A DNA stretch of 64,000 nucleotides from Atlanticothrix silvestris CENA357 (GTDB lineage: Bacteria; Cyanobacteriota; Cyanobacteriia; Cyanobacteriales; Nostocaceae). The first letter of the stretch is position 1. Each line of letters starts with the position of its first letter. The position numbers were made by a program, and so were the translations under genes. The notes below the pieces were generated by a model. That model was not told the origin of the DNA, ran no database searches, and was given only the letters and a program-made list of their open reading frames with translations. Positions 8,979-19,493 of the stretch are shown here, piece by piece. The stretch lies in assembly GCF_016056295.1 (NCBI RefSeq), contig NZ_JAECZB010000012.1, positions 16,808-80,807 of the forward strand, in the 5' to 3' direction.

Positions 8979-11900
8979 CTAGCTCTCTCCGTACTTAACC
9001 GCCCCTAAAGCTTTTAAAGTGGTAATAGTTGCTAGAGTTACGCCTGTAACACCCTTGATATTCATACCTTCGTAGTGTCTAGGACTTTTGAGGGTTTCTA
9101 AGCACTCACCACTATTAACATCCCAAAGTTTAATCGTTGCATCTTCACTAGCACTAACCAAGGTTTGATTATCAGGACTAAAAGCGACTGACCAGACCCA
9201 CTTAGTATGACCTTGCAAAGTTTTGACACAATTACCAGTGCTGACATCCCACAACTTCACACTTTGATCCCCACTGCCGCTAGCTAAGATTCGATTATCC
9301 GGACTGAAGGCGACTGAATACACACCATGTTGATGTCCCTGCAAAGTTTTGATACAACTACCGGTGCTGACATCCCACAACCTCACCGTTTGATCCCCAC
9401 TACCGCTAGCTAAGATGCGACCATCCGGGCTGAAAGCAACTGACCAAATCCAGTCAGTATGGTTTTTGAGATGATGAAGGCAGTTACCAGTCTTAACATC
9501 CCAAAGCTTTACTGTTTGGTCATGGGAGCCACTAGCTAGGAACTGACCATCTGGGCTGAAAGCAACTGACCAAACCCGATGAGTGTGTCCATGCAAGATC
9601 TTGAAACATTGACCAGTAGTAATATCCCATAATCTGACCATTTGATCTTGAGAACCACTAACTAGCGTCTGATTGTCTGGACTGAAGGCTACAGACCAGA
9701 CCCGATTAGTATGTCCATGCAAAATCTTAAAACATTCACCACTAGTGATATTCCATAGCTTGATTATTTGATCCTCACTAGCGCTTGCAAGAGTGCGACC
9801 ATCAGGACTAATAGAAACTGATGTCACCCGACTACTGTGCCCACGCCAAGTTTTTAAGCGTTTACCAGTGTTGGCATCCCACAAACTCAATGTTTGGTCG
9901 TTACTACCACTAGCAAAGATGCAACCACTGGGACTAAAAGCAACTGACCAAATTCCACTGGTACGACCTTGTAAGACCCTTAGACATCGGCCAGTGTTGA
10001 CATTCCACAGCCTTACTGTTTGGTCATCGCTAGCACTTGCCAACACTTGTTTATCTGGACTAAAGGCTACTCCCCACACTCGTGTGTCATGTCCGTGTAG
10101 AATTTTGAGACATTGACCAGTGTTGACATCCCACAATCTTATTGTTTGGTCATCACTGGCAGTTGCAAGGTTACAACCATCTGTACTAAAAGCAACTGAA
10201 TTTACTAAATCAATATGACCTTGGAAAGTATGAAGGCATTGACCAGTGTGGATATTCCACAACTTCACTGTTTGGTCATGAGAACTGCTTGCCAACATAT
10301 TACCATCTGGACTAAAGGCCAGAGACTGTACTCTGCGGGTATGTCCCTTCAACGCCTTAAGGCATTGATTTGTGTTTACATCCCATAGCTTTACCGTTTG
10401 GTCGTTATTTCCAATAGCAAGTGTATGATTATCTGGACTAAAGGCAACTGCCCACACCTGACTACCCAATCCTTTTAAGGTATGAAGGCATTGAGCTGTG
10501 CCGACATCCCACAACTTTACTGTTGTATCTTCACTGCCACTTGCCAGAGTATCACCATCTGAACTGAAGGTGAGTGACCAAATTCTGCCGCCATGACCTT
10601 GCAAAGTTGCTAGGCACTGACCTGTATTAATATCCCACAGTTTGACTGTTTTATCATCACCACCGCTAGCAATAACTTGACCATTAGGACTAAAGATAAC
10701 CGGCCAGACCCAACCTGTATGTCCTTTGCATGTGAATAGTTGTTTTCCATCTGCAACCTGATATAGGCGTACTTCTCCATTAGTATCTCCTGTAGTTAAG
10801 AGTTTCCCATCAGGGCTGAATGCTACTGAATGAATACCGCCAAGGGTTTCAGCAAAAACACTCTTAGCTAAATTAGCATTCGTAAAATTTACATTGTGCA
10901 AATTCACATTTCGCAGATCTGCTTGCCAAACAGTTAAATTAGAAAAATCATAACCATTTAGATCTGTTTCTAAATGGCAGAGTAAATTCAAAATATTTCC
11001 AGATGTATAACTTTGTTCTAATGGAGATGTTTTACGTATGGTTGTTAATATTTGATTTAGCTGATTTACCAGAGTTATTTGACTTCTGAAAACAGCAAGC
11101 AGTTGCTCTATAATTGGTTGCAGGATAAGATGAATTTGATTTTCTTTTACATAGTCTTTTGCAGTTGCCTTCATCAAAGCATGGCATCTGAAAATTTCAA
11201 TTTCCTGAGTGGCAATTTCTTCACAAACTTGCTGTACTAATCGATTAATTACATACTCCATAACTACAGGTTGTAGAGTAAAGAGTGCTTTGCTTTGCTC
11301 AATTAGCGATCGCCTCACTAAAGACTCCACAATTTCTAATAATTTTTGTAGTGGGAGTGCTGATATAATGTCTTTTTGTATTTCTGCAAGCGAAACCGCC
11401 TCATGATTAATCGCCAACCAATAAATTATTTCTTTTTCTAAATCTGATAAACGTTCAAATTGCTGCTCTAAAATATCCCAAATGTCACCGAAAACAATTG
11501 CATCTTGTTTTAAAAATTCAGAAACATTACCACTAAATAAATCTTGAATGGTTGTAGCAACTACTTTTAAAGCTAAGGCGTTACCTCCATATAGCTCAAC
11601 TAACGCTCTTACTTCATGATCAGCAGCAGATATTCCTTTAATTTTTAAAATTTCTTGTCCGTCATTTGCTAAAAGACCTTTCAGCATGAATGAGCGAACG
11701 CATAACCCACCTCCTTCCATTGAAGCTATTTCTTTCGGTTTTTCCCTACTTGTCAGTATTAAACAACTTTGTTGTTCTGTTTGCCCTAATCGTTTTAGAA
11801 GTTCACTATATCCTTCGTATCCTTCTCGATAACGCCCAGCCCGACTACCGCTACGTAAAATTGACTCCATATTGTCTAAAATCAGCAAACAGCGATACTG

Positions 11901-12515
11901 TCGCAGATAATAAAGCAGTCGCGTTACTCTCTCAGCTGTGCCTTCTGGAAGGACTGCTTCTGTTTCTCGTTGATCAGAAAGAAATTGAATGAAACTAGCT
12001 ACAAGCGTGTTTATTGGTGGTGCATCTTGTAGCGATCGCCAAATAACATACTCAAAATTCTCTTTAATTTGTTCTACAAGCTTCACACAAAGAGAAGTTT
12101 TGCCCATCCCCCCCATACCTAAAATCGCCACTATTTGGCAGCGATCTTTTAAAATCCAATGCTCTAATTTCGCGATTTCTTCTGTGCGCCCATAAAAAAC
12201 CGATGCACCGATCGCTTCTCCCCAATCTAGGTGTCGAGTTTTGTCTGAATTTGTATAGTCAGCTTTATCTAACTCTAAATTGAAAGCTTGGAAAAAAAAC
12301 TCAAGTGTCTTTTTGTCAACTCCTTCTTCACGGGATAATACTTTAGAAACTGTAACAGAATTTACTCCTACACGTTCACTTAAATCTTCAAGGGTATATC
12401 TATTACCGTAATTTTCTTGATCTTCAAAGGCAATTTTACCAGATTGAAGCTTTTGTAATCCTTCAGGTGTAAGAATCAGACCGCGCTTACGTTTTTGCTT
12501 TGGAAGCTGCGTCAT
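8979..12515 (-). CDS. STAND NTPase with N-terminal HTH and 14 WD40 repeats
   Basis: 1178 residues. An N-terminal helix-turn-helix-like region (about 36-75, [17 protein letters not shown]) is followed by an NB-ARC/NACHT ATPase with P-loop [10 protein letters not shown] (132-141) and Walker B CLLILDN. A helical stretch comes next, then a short pentapeptide-like segment ([18 protein letters not shown]). From about residue 555 to 1142 there are 14 WD40 repeats, counted by their LWD/LWN ends, enough for two seven-bladed propellers. In family terms the propeller senses a ligand and the NTPase oligomerises as a switch; roles range from signalling to phage defence. No effector domain such as a TIR, caspase or nuclease is seen, so the output is unknown. 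The repeats make this locus prone to recombination. Confidence 0.9.
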   Translation of the reverse strand: MTQLPKQKRKRGLILTPEGLQKLQSGKIAFEDQENYGNRYTLEDLSERVGVNSVTVSKVLSREEGVDKKTLEFFFQAFNLELDKADYTNSDKTRHLDWGEAIGASVFYGRTEEIAKLEHWILKDRCQIVAILGMGGMGKTSLCVKLVEQIKENFEYVIWRSLQDAPPINTLVASFIQFLSDQRETEAVLPEGTAERVTRLLYYLRQYRCLLILDNMESILRSGSRAGRYREGYEGYSELLKRLGQTEQQSCLILTSREKPKEIASMEGGGLCVRSFMLKGLLANDGQEILKIKGISAADHEVRALVELYGGNALALKVVATTIQDLFSGNVSEFLKQDAIVFGDIWDILEQQFERLSDLEKEIIYWLAINHEAVSLAEIQKDIISALPLQKLLEIVESLVRRSLIEQSKALFTLQPVVMEYVINRLVQQVCEEIATQEIEIFRCHALMKATAKDYVKENQIHLILQPIIEQLLAVFRSQITLVNQLNQILTTIRKTSPLEQSYTSGNILNLLCHLETDLNGYDFSNLTVWQADLRNVNLHNVNFTNANLAKSVFAETLGGIHSVAFSPDGKLLTTGDTNGEVRLYQVADGKQLFTCKGHTGWVWPVIFSPNGQVIASGGDDKTVKLWDINTGQCLATLQGHGGRIWSLTFSSDGDTLASGSEDTTVKLWDVGTAQCLHTLKGLGSQVWAVAFSPDNHTLAIGNNDQTVKLWDVNTNQCLKALKGHTRRVQSLAFSPDGNMLASSSHDQTVKLWNIHTGQCLHTFQGHIDLVNSVAFSTDGCNLATASDDQTIRLWDVNTGQCLKILHGHDTRVWGVAFSPDKQVLASASDDQTVRLWNVNTGRCLRVLQGRTSGIWSVAFSPSGCIFASGSNDQTLSLWDANTGKRLKTWRGHSSRVTSVSISPDGRTLASASEDQIIKLWNITSGECFKILHGHTNRVWSVAFSPDNQTLVSGSQDQMVRLWDITTGQCFKILHGHTHRVWSVAFSPDGQFLASGSHDQTVKLWDVKTGNCLHHLKNHTDWIWSVAFSPDGRILASGSGDQTVRLWDVSTGSCIKTLQGHQHGVYSVAFSPDNRILASGSGDQSVKLWDVSTGNCVKTLQGHTKWVWSVAFSPDNQTLVSASEDATIKLWDVNSGECLETLKSPRHYEGMNIKGVTGVTLATITTLKALGAVKYGES

Positions 12516-13302
12516 AGCTACTAACCTTATGAATGTAAAATAAATAACTTGTAATTATTAATACGATATTCACTCTAACCTTAGCTATCTTTAAATTTGT
12601 AGCTGCAAGTGAATTTAAGGCTCTTTTGCTATGCTTACTTGCATTATGGATGATCAATCAATACCTTTTGGTTAAGAAAGAAAAGCAAAAGGGTAAAGGT
12701 TTTAATTTACCCATCAGGGCGAACGCACGGGATTTCCGAAACCCCTACTGGACAAGGATCTTGATGAAAAAATAGGCTAAATTAGAAAACGCCGAAACCC
12801 TTGCCATTGAAGGATTCTTATACTTTAGATGCGTTTGCCCTGATTTACCCATGACTTTTAACCCTTAATCTTTTCATAAACTATAGCGATCCGATTTGAT
12901 TTATAAAATTATTTGCGTAGTAAGGCAATAGGCAATAGTCAAGAAGCCTCTTTGAGTCATATTGAATTTTTTCACAAATCAAATATGAGTCCTACAGAAG
13001 AGAATGTGTTATTACCGTTTTGAAAAGTATTGGTTGATAAATCAAGAATAAACATAAAAACCAAAAGTCTCCGCATGGAGTATAACAACAAGCATAAGGG
13101 CTTAAGTCCTTATGTTATATTTTGCAAAAATTATTTAAAAAACTTCAAATTTCGATAATTTTTCAGACAAAAATACCTCTTTCCCCCAACCAAATTCACC
13201 TAAAAATCTCGCGGGAGTGTGGAAGCCGCGTCTATTCATAGGACGGAGTAAAAACGACTCGACTATTTTTAAATAGCTATCACAGGTGATATAGTTCGTC
13301 TT
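12516..13302. other. 787-bp intergenic accessory stretch
   Basis: No convincing gene. It holds the likely promoter of the WD40 gene near its left end, the MITE at 12714-12843, a palindrome with arms CATAAGG/CCTTATG at 13093-13114, and from about 13190 the 5' part of the decayed IS200/IS605-type element. Confidence 0.6.
12714..12843. mobile_element. MITE, 130 bp, 14-bp inverted ends and 8-bp target duplication
   Basis: The left end TCAGGGCGAACGCA (12714-12727) and the reverse complement of the right end TGCGTTTGCCCTGA (12830-12843) match at 13 of 14 positions. Both sides are flanked by the identical octamer TTTACCCA (12706-12713 and 12844-12851), a target-site duplication. No reading frame of note lies inside, so it is non-autonomous. 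An 8-bp duplication and ends beginning CAGGG recall the ISAs1 family as I remember it; that assignment needs a database match. Confidence 0.85.
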
Positions 13303-13605
13303 ATGGAACAAGTACTGACACTAGTTTGCAAGCTCAACCCCACTCCTGAACAAGTTGCCCAAATAGAGGCGACACTGAAGACGTTTGCGGATGCTTGCAA
13401 TTATGCCAATCAGCAAGTTAAACCGCAAACAACAAGCAAGACAACCATCCAAAACATGGTCTATCAAGACTCGCGTTCGTTGTTTGGGTTGTCTGCTAAT
13501 TTGGTAGTTAGAGCTTGTGCCAGAGTAGGGGCTAACCGTAAAACCGCTAAACAGAAGAACAAGGCAGTTAAAGACTTTAAACCCACTAGCGCCGACTACG
13601 ACGCT
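13303..13605 (+). pseudogene. tnpB N-terminal fragment (IS200/IS605-type)
   Basis: 101 codons match the N-terminus of TnpB, the RNA-guided nuclease of IS200/IS605 and IS607 elements: LTLVCKLNPTPEQVAQIEAT, ADACNYANQQ, LFGLSANLVVRACARVG and DFKPTSADYDA. The TnpB sequence stops abruptly at 13605, where an ATTCGCA/ATTGCGA short-repeat patch begins (13604-13630). The RuvC catalytic parts and zinc finger are missing, so the protein is dead. No tnpA is nearby. Confidence 0.85.
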
Positions 13606-13630
13606 AATTCGCAATTCGCAATTCGCAATT
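13604..13630. repeat. ATTCGCA short tandem repeats at deletion junction
   Basis: Three direct ATTCGCA units followed by an inverted copy, lying exactly where the TnpB coding sequence breaks off. The same words recur just outside the element at 13747-13777 and at 43848-43870 and 43924-43940. Recombination between such heptads could have produced the internal deletion. Confidence 0.7.
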
Positions 13631-13883
13631 GCGAAAGTAATTGAATAATTGATTCATTCAGGATACAAGCCTCTCGATTTATTGAGAAAAAGCAAGAATA
13701 CGTAGTATCAGTATTCAAGCCCCCGCCTTTAGACATGGGGCAATAATTGCGAATTGCGAATTCACAATTGCGAATTGGTGTGACGCCATATTTTTTGTTG
13801 AGGCTAGAGGAGGGAAAGAGGTGAGTGTGGGAGGAGCAACTTTCAGCAGACTTAAGAAGGCATTATCTGAGAATTTATTTAAA

Positions 13884-15182
13884 CTATTGAGGCCACCATA
13901 CTAATCGGTGTCGGTCATGTCTAAGAGTGTCGTAGGTATAACCATACTTTCTAAGATTGAGAGTGTCTTTGGGCGTAACAATGTCATTGGTTGCAAAACT
14001 TGGTAACAGAGATAATATATCTCCTGGGCCAATTGTTGCTGGAGTTGACTGACCTCCATCCCAAGGCCACATACGGTCATTGAGATTGTGTCCGTAAGGT
14101 TGATTTGTTTTTGGATAAAAAGCCTTTCTAGAGTAATTGTTCTCTTGCCATTGGGCCCAAAGGCGATCCACATTGGCATGATGCAGCCAGAAAACAGGAT
14201 CATTGGGAGAGCCAGGAACGTTGCTCATAGTACCTAATCTTTGAAGCAGAAGAGGCGGAAACTGAGTTAAATCAGCAAGAACTCCACCGACCAAGCCATG
14301 AAGGTAATTATGAGTAAATACTCCAGGAATTTCATTACCATTTTGATCTACAGTAATGTCTCCTTCCATAGCAGGGCGAAACTGAAGATAATCATTGATG
14401 TTAAGTAAATTATTTATCTCTGTTTGAGGTAGGGGGTAATTATTGGCAGGAGGTATTTGTAGAAAACGTATAAGTGACTTTCCTAGAGTTTTGTTTGTTA
14501 ATTGATTAATGTGTAAGTTTTCGTTCAAAACCCAACCATCAATTTGAGAAAAATTACCGACTTGAACAGAACCTCCAAAAAAGCTACCTGCGCCTGGAAC
14601 ATTGATTGTTCTTCCTGTACCATTTGCTCCTAAAAAGTCGGGTTGAAAAATAACATCAATAGCTTTAGGATCTGTCCAATCCCAATATGGAATAGTTATG
14701 TGAGGATTAACTGACTGCAAAGCTTTTTCAAATCGTCTTACATATTCACGGTGCCAAGGCAGAAATGCTGCATTTCCATGAGCAGCATCAGTTCCCGCAG
14801 CAGGCCCAGAGGGAAGCGACATCATATTTTGTTGATTTGTATTCATGCCTCCTGTATGCATTGATGAGAATCCCATAGCTCCCACATGTATTGCAACAAT
14901 TTGGTCATAGAGGCTAATATTACTGCCTGGGGGTATTGTATTTTTTAATGTCTTAATAGCATTAACAAAGTCTGCTTTTTCTTGTGGAGTCAGGTCAATA
15001 ACGTTCTTTCTTACTAGAGTGGTTTCCATTGCTGGAGTTTTCACCATAGTTATGGCAAAAATAATGCCAATACTTAACATGATGAATGTTTTACGGAGAA
15101 AGTTTAAAGTCTTTTTTTTAAGCTTGAAATGTTGTGTCCACGATTGAGCTTTTCTACTATTTGTGTCGATTTTTGTTTTCAT
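13884..15182 (-). CDS. tyrosinase-family type-3 copper enzyme, membrane-anchored or secreted
   Basis: 432 residues. Copper A ligands: His99 (IVAIHVG), His135 (AAHGNAAF) and His144 (FLPWHREY). Copper B ligands: the two His of HNYLHG (about 292 and 296) and the HH of DPVFWLHHANVDRLW (about 332-333). PYWDW lies between. Tyrosinases hydroxylate monophenols to catechols and oxidise these to quinones. A basic start and a hydrophobic segment at about 32-49 indicate a signal anchor, so the enzyme probably acts outside the cytoplasm. It is transcribed alone. Conversion of a phenol ring of the nearby cluster product is possible but only a guess from location. Confidence 0.88.
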   Translation of the reverse strand: MKTKIDTNSRKAQSWTQHFKLKKKTLNFLRKTFIMLSIGIIFAITMVKTPAMETTLVRKNVIDLTPQEKADFVNAIKTLKNTIPPGSNISLYDQIVAIHVGAMGFSSMHTGGMNTNQQNMMSLPSGPAAGTDAAHGNAAFLPWHREYVRRFEKALQSVNPHITIPYWDWTDPKAIDVIFQPDFLGANGTGRTINVPGAGSFFGGSVQVGNFSQIDGWVLNENLHINQLTNKTLGKSLIRFLQIPPANNYPLPQTEINNLLNINDYLQFRPAMEGDITVDQNGNEIPGVFTHNYLHGLVGGVLADLTQFPPLLLQRLGTMSNVPGSPNDPVFWLHHANVDRLWAQWQENNYSRKAFYPKTNQPYGHNLNDRMWPWDGGQSTPATIGPGDILSLLPSFATNDIVTPKDTLNLRKYGYTYDTLRHDRHRLVWWPQ

Positions 15183-15720
15183 TCAAATAAGTCCCTGATT
15201 AAAGTAGTTTTGCGATCGCTTCTGTATCTAGTACACAAAAGCTGCTGAAAAGCATTTTACGGGGTAAAAGGTACATGATTCACAACGGACAAGTCAAGGA
15301 AATAAAAAAAGTAGACATCAGTGTTCAAGTTAATTTTGCTGGTAAAATCTTGAGATAGATAAATAATTAGTTTTCATTTATACAAATATTTTTTCTTGAC
15401 AGACTTTAGTAGCACAACTACTCTAATTACTGGCTTAAAAGAACTTTTGAGTCTGAACTTCAAATGTTCATAGACGAGTTTATACTTAAGCCTGGTTTTT
15501 AATTTACACATTACATTTTATATCTAAGAAGTAAAATTTATATCAAATTTTACTTAAGTAATCATTAACAAAATTCACTGAATCTTCAATGACAAACCAC
15601 TGACATAGAAAGATTCTAAAGAGAGAATTAAATATAGGTGCTTCAAAATGCTAAACAATAATTTTTTGAAGTAAAAAACTTTACTATCCACAAAGCCAGG
15701 GGATCTCTGACTAATTTGTT
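15183..15720. other. 538-bp AT-rich intergenic region
   Basis: Between the divergent tyrosinase and glycosyltransferase genes. AT-rich, with no open frame that I trust and no strong hairpin. It must contain the promoters of both genes, but I cannot place them. Confidence 0.5.
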
Positions 15721-16989
15721 ATGCGGATTTTAATTTACTCTTACAACTACTATCCAGAACCAATTGGTATTGCCCCGCTGATGACGGAACTAGCAGAGGG
15801 ACTGGCCAAGCGTGGGCATGAAGTGCGTGTAGTGACAGCTATGCCTAACTATCCTGAGCGCCAAATTTACGAGGGCTATCGGGGCAAACTATATCTCAAC
15901 GAATATAAAAATGGTGTTCAAATTCAACGCAGTTATGTTTGGATTCGTCCACAACCTAATCTTTTAGATCGAGTATTACTAGATGCTAGTTTTGTTTTTA
16001 CTAGTTTTGTGCCTGCCCTCTTTGGTTGGCGACCAGATGTAATTCTCTCAACGTCGCCATCACTGCCTGTTTGTGTACCTGCTGCTCTTTTAGGATGGTT
16101 GCGTGCCTGCCCTGTGGTCTTAAATCTTCAAGATATATTACCAGAAGCAGCTGTTCATGTTGGACTATTAAAAAATAAACTGCTTATCAAACTCTTTGCA
16201 GGATTGGAAAAATTTGCTTACCGCAGCGCCTCTAAAATTAGTGTTATTGCCGATGGTTTTGTAGAAAACTTGCTGTCTAAAGGTGTAGCACCTGACAAAA
16301 TTGAGCAAATTCCTAATTGGGTAGATGTCAACTTCATTCGCCCTTTACCCAAAGAAAATAATCCTTTCCGTACAGCACATAACCTAAATGGCAAATTTGT
16401 AGTGCAATATTCTGGAAATATTGCCCTTACCCAAGGCTTAGAAACCGTCGTTCAAGCTGCTTCTTTATTGCGTCATATTCCAGAAATAGCCTTTGTGATT
16501 GTTGGAGAAGCGAAAGGTTTACAGCGATTGCAACAATATTGTTTAGATTGCGGAGCCGATAACGTTTTATTACTACCGTTTCAACCCCGCGAACATTTAC
16601 CACAAATGTTAGCAGCCGCAGATGTCGGTTTGGTAGTGCAAAAGAAAAACGTTATATCTTTCAATATGCCATCAAAAATTCAAGTGCTACTTGCCAGTGG
16701 TCGGGCGTTAATTGCATCTGTACCCGATAATGGTACGGCAGCAAGAGCAGTTAGACAAAGTGGCGGTGGAGTTATTGTTTCTCCAGAAGACCACCAAGCT
16801 TTAGCAATGGCAATTTTGGAACTGTACAAACACCCAGAAAAAGTCAAAACTTTAAGTTATAACAGTCGTAAATATGCTACTGAACAATATGCTTTTGAAC
16901 ATGCTTTAAATCATTATGAAAATTTGTTTTACTCAGTGACGGTCGACACTCAAACAGCTGAATCTAAAGTGGTGTCAAAAATTATTTAA
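15721..16989 (+). CDS. WcaI-like glycosyltransferase (GT4 family)
   Basis: 422 residues, GT-B fold. The N-terminus MRILIYSYNYYPEPIGIAP, AMPNYPER and IYEGYRGKLY are the marks of WcaI, the colanic acid fucosyltransferase family. The C-terminal donor-binding half holds the segment PSKIQVLLASGRALIASV and a VVSPED-like region (GVIVSPEDHQALA). It transfers a sugar from a nucleotide donor to a lipid-linked or other acceptor at the inner face of the membrane. Neighbours are not polysaccharide genes, so the pathway (exopolysaccharide, envelope or a glycosylated metabolite) is open. Confidence 0.85.
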   Translation: MRILIYSYNYYPEPIGIAPLMTELAEGLAKRGHEVRVVTAMPNYPERQIYEGYRGKLYLNEYKNGVQIQRSYVWIRPQPNLLDRVLLDASFVFTSFVPALFGWRPDVILSTSPSLPVCVPAALLGWLRACPVVLNLQDILPEAAVHVGLLKNKLLIKLFAGLEKFAYRSASKISVIADGFVENLLSKGVAPDKIEQIPNWVDVNFIRPLPKENNPFRTAHNLNGKFVVQYSGNIALTQGLETVVQAASLLRHIPEIAFVIVGEAKGLQRLQQYCLDCGADNVLLLPFQPREHLPQMLAAADVGLVVQKKNVISFNMPSKIQVLLASGRALIASVPDNGTAARAVRQSGGGVIVSPEDHQALAMAILELYKHPEKVKTLSYNSRKYATEQYAFEHALNHYENLFYSVTVDTQTAESKVVSKII

Positions 16990-17090
16990 AGCCCAATTTT
17001 TGTTTAAGTACTGAGTGGCTGATTGTTACTGCGATCGCCACACCAAAATCCTTAAAATAATGTGCTTTGCCGTGATCGCCTCCAACTATC

Positions 17091-18086
17091 TTAATACTTG
17101 TCAAACAAGAATGACCGACCCTGAAGATACAAAGGAATGTGCTTCTTCGCGACATCTTTCACGGTGCCTGAAAGCCCCTCATGCTCTTCTGGATTATTCA
17201 CATGAAAAGAAAGCACGTCTATCAATGCCATGATAAAGAAACCTTCTGTAATTTGCACGTAATTTTCAGGAAGTTCTCGACTTACTTGATATCCTTCAAA
17301 AAAGGAAGATCTGACAGCAGGATGTAAATATTGAAGCGAACTCGCAACATCATAAAGATAGTACCCAAAGCCACAGCGAGCAAAATCAATCGGTCGAAGT
17401 TCTTCATTGTGGAATAGATAGTTACCGTCATGGAGATCGGCGTGAATTACTCCCCAATTATTTTGTGTTTGACCAAGGGTTCCTATCATATCTTGAACTC
17501 GGCAAACTCCTGCTTCGAGGACACTGTAATCTTCTGCTGAAATCAGTTTTTGTGATACTGCTGGATGAAGTGCCAGTAGTGCTGCTTGGAATCGATTCTT
17601 GTCATAGATTGGACGAACAAAGTTTTGTGGTAGTTGCCATTGATTACTATGCTGATGCAGTTGAGCTAGCAAGGAACCAAGTTGGTAAGCCTGTTGTGGA
17701 GTTCGTTCTGTGTTGAGGACATTACCATCAATCCAGCGCAGCAGAGAGCAATAAAAGACTTCTTTGCTCTCATCTACCACAACTTGAGTGACCCATCTAT
17801 TCTGTAGATTTTTGATTGGCTCCTGCACAACTACTACTGTGTCACGATGCAAGGCAGCAAGCCAAAGAAGTTCGGACTCAATCACTTCTGGTCTGTGCCA
17901 CACATCATCTTGATGCCTAGAGATTGCTTGGTGAATACGGAGAAGAAATTTTTCCTCTTGTGTTTCTATGCAGAAGGTTAAGCTTCCACTATGACCTAAA
18001 AATGAACGTTGCTCTTGAGTTACACCATATTGGTTAAGGGCGGCTTTCGTGATGTAATCATAGACACTAAATTGAAGCATCCTCAT
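17091..18086 (-). CDS. aminoglycoside phosphotransferase (APH)-like small-molecule kinase
   Basis: 331 residues with the bilobal APH/choline kinase fold. The catalytic loop is WGVIHADLHDGNYLF (HxDLHxxN) and the metal-binding Asp follows in PIDFARCGFG. The N-terminal lobe holds ETQEEKFLLRIH with the likely ATP lysine. Such enzymes phosphorylate hydroxyl groups of homoserine, choline, sugars or antibiotics; the substrate here is unknown. It ends near the glycosyltransferase (convergent) and lies 37 bases downstream of proB on the same strand, so it may be transcribed from the proB promoter. Met1 and Met3 are both possible starts. Confidence 0.8.
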   Translation of the reverse strand: MRMLQFSVYDYITKAALNQYGVTQEQRSFLGHSGSLTFCIETQEEKFLLRIHQAISRHQDDVWHRPEVIESELLWLAALHRDTVVVVQEPIKNLQNRWVTQVVVDESKEVFYCSLLRWIDGNVLNTERTPQQAYQLGSLLAQLHQHSNQWQLPQNFVRPIYDKNRFQAALLALHPAVSQKLISAEDYSVLEAGVCRVQDMIGTLGQTQNNWGVIHADLHDGNYLFHNEELRPIDFARCGFGYYLYDVASSLQYLHPAVRSSFFEGYQVSRELPENYVQITEGFFIMALIDVLSFHVNNPEEHEGLSGTVKDVAKKHIPLYLQGRSFLFDKY

Positions 18087-18123
18087 ACACCGTCTTGAGA
18101 TATCTCGTCTAATCTTACAGCCA

Positions 18124-19233
18124 TTAAGTTAGAACCAAGTTATCTCGGTGAATTACGGTTTCTGCACCTACATAGCCTAAAATTGTAGGAATTTCTCTAG
18201 ACTGACATCCGCGAATCTTTTCTAAATCATCGCTATTGTAGTTCACAAGACCTCTAGCAATTTCATTTCCACTGGTATCGCATAACTGTACAGCCTCTTG
18301 AGTGTCAAATTTTCCTTCTACTGCTTTAATTCCAGCTGCCAACAATGATTTTCCCGCCTGGGAGATTGCCGCGATCGCTCCTGAATCTAAGTATAATTTA
18401 CCAGCAGGTACTAGACCGTAAGCTATCCAACGTTTACGGGCAGAAGTTGGTTCGGGTTGTGGTTTAAAATGAGTACCAAGTAATTCTCCCTGTAAAATTT
18501 TTTCTATATTGTGAGGAAATCGTCCTTCTGTGATTACAGTCCGCACTCCCGCAGCAACGGCAATTCTGGCAGCAGAAATTTTTGTCACCATCCCACCAGT
18601 ACCCCATTGAGAGCCTTGAGTGCCTGTTTGTACCTGTAATTGTGCCAACTCTTTCATACTACTCACTAAAGCGATCGGCTGGGCATCAGGTACAGAACGG
18701 GGATCAGCCGAGTAAAGCCTATCGACATCGGTAAGTAAAAATAGCCAATCTGCTTCTACTAAACTGGCAACTAAAGCAGAGAGGGTATCATTGTCACCAA
18801 ATTTTAGTTCATCCACTGCTACTGTGTCATTTTCATTGACAACGGGGATCACTCCCAGTCCTAGCAATTCTCGAAAGGTGTTGTAAGCGTTGAGATAGCG
18901 ACTGCGTTGTACTAAATCACTACGAGTGAGTAAAACCTGAGCAATTGGCTGTTGTAAAGTAGTAAATAAATCGTCGTACACACGCATTAATCGTCCTTGC
19001 CCAACTGCTGCTACTGCTTGTTTGAGGGCGATCGCTTTGGGACGTTCAGTTAAGCCCAACCGCGCACAACCCACGCCTACAGCGCCAGAAGATACTAAAA
19101 TTACCCGATGACCTTGCCGCCTCAAAGAAGAAAGTATTTCCGCTAAAGTAGCAATAGTGGAAAGTGCTAGTTGTCCAGTTTCTGGTTGAGTTAAGCTAGA
19201 AGTGCCGATTTTGACGACAATCGTTTTAGTCAT
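18124..19233 (-). CDS. proB: glutamate 5-kinase
   Basis: First step of proline synthesis: L-glutamate plus ATP to glutamyl 5-phosphate. 369 residues, full length. Amino acid kinase domain with [35 protein letters not shown] and [14 protein letters not shown]-terminal PUA domain starts near residue 280 ([22 protein letters not shown]). Cytoplasmic and feedback-inhibited by proline in characterised family members. Housekeeping gene. Confidence 0.97.
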   Translation of the reverse strand: MTKTIVVKIGTSSLTQPETGQLALSTIATLAEILSSLRRQGHRVILVSSGAVGVGCARLGLTERPKAIALKQAVAAVGQGRLMRVYDDLFTTLQQPIAQVLLTRSDLVQRSRYLNAYNTFRELLGLGVIPVVNENDTVAVDELKFGDNDTLSALVASLVEADWLFLLTDVDRLYSADPRSVPDAQPIALVSSMKELAQLQVQTGTQGSQWGTGGMVTKISAARIAVAAGVRTVITEGRFPHNIEKILQGELLGTHFKPQPEPTSARKRWIAYGLVPAGKLYLDSGAIAAISQAGKSLLAAGIKAVEGKFDTQEAVQLCDTSGNEIARGLVNYNSDDLEKIRGCQSREIPTILGYVGAETVIHRDNLVLT

Positions 19234-19300
19234 TGGTCAATGGTCAATAGCCAAAAATAAAAAAATTTTAATGATTAACTCTAAAGTCTTAGCTAAATTG

Positions 19301-19340
19301 TAAAGCGCCAGTCCCTCTATATTTGAAGGCTGACGCTTTA
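19301..19340 (-). terminator. hairpin downstream of the YqeG-like gene
   Basis: Arms TAAAGCGCCAG and CTGACGCTTTA pair with one G-T type mismatch, in the 260-base gap between the YqeG-like gene and proB on the minus strand. It may end transcription of the upstream gene before proB. No long T run follows, so termination strength is uncertain. Confidence 0.45.
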
Positions 19341-19493
19341 CGGGTTTATAGTTATTTATTATGGGCTAGGGTCTTTTTTGGCTGACCCCATGTTATTAAT
19401 ACTTATATTCCCAGATTTTTCAGTTTTCTAAATATTTCTTAACTATTTCTTTAGATTTAATTTCCTGACGTTTTTTCAATATTTGAGAGCTAG

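Larger units (their letters stand above)
13190..13746 (+). mobile_element. internally deleted IS200/IS605-type element
   Basis: Left part with the usual upstream leader (GGAAGCCGCGTCTATTC and following bases), the tnpB fragment at 13303-13605, a heptad-repeat patch, then about 110 bases resembling the right end. The right end holds the hairpin CCCCGCCTTTAGACATGGGG (13721-13740). In intact elements this end overlaps the omega RNA that guides TnpB, so this remnant may keep an RNA scaffold without its nuclease. Exact ends are uncertain because such elements make no target duplication. Confidence 0.65.

Noticed and set aside
9793..10116. Plus-strand open frame within the WD40 gene
   Set aside because: Antisense shadow produced by the regular repeat; no family features.
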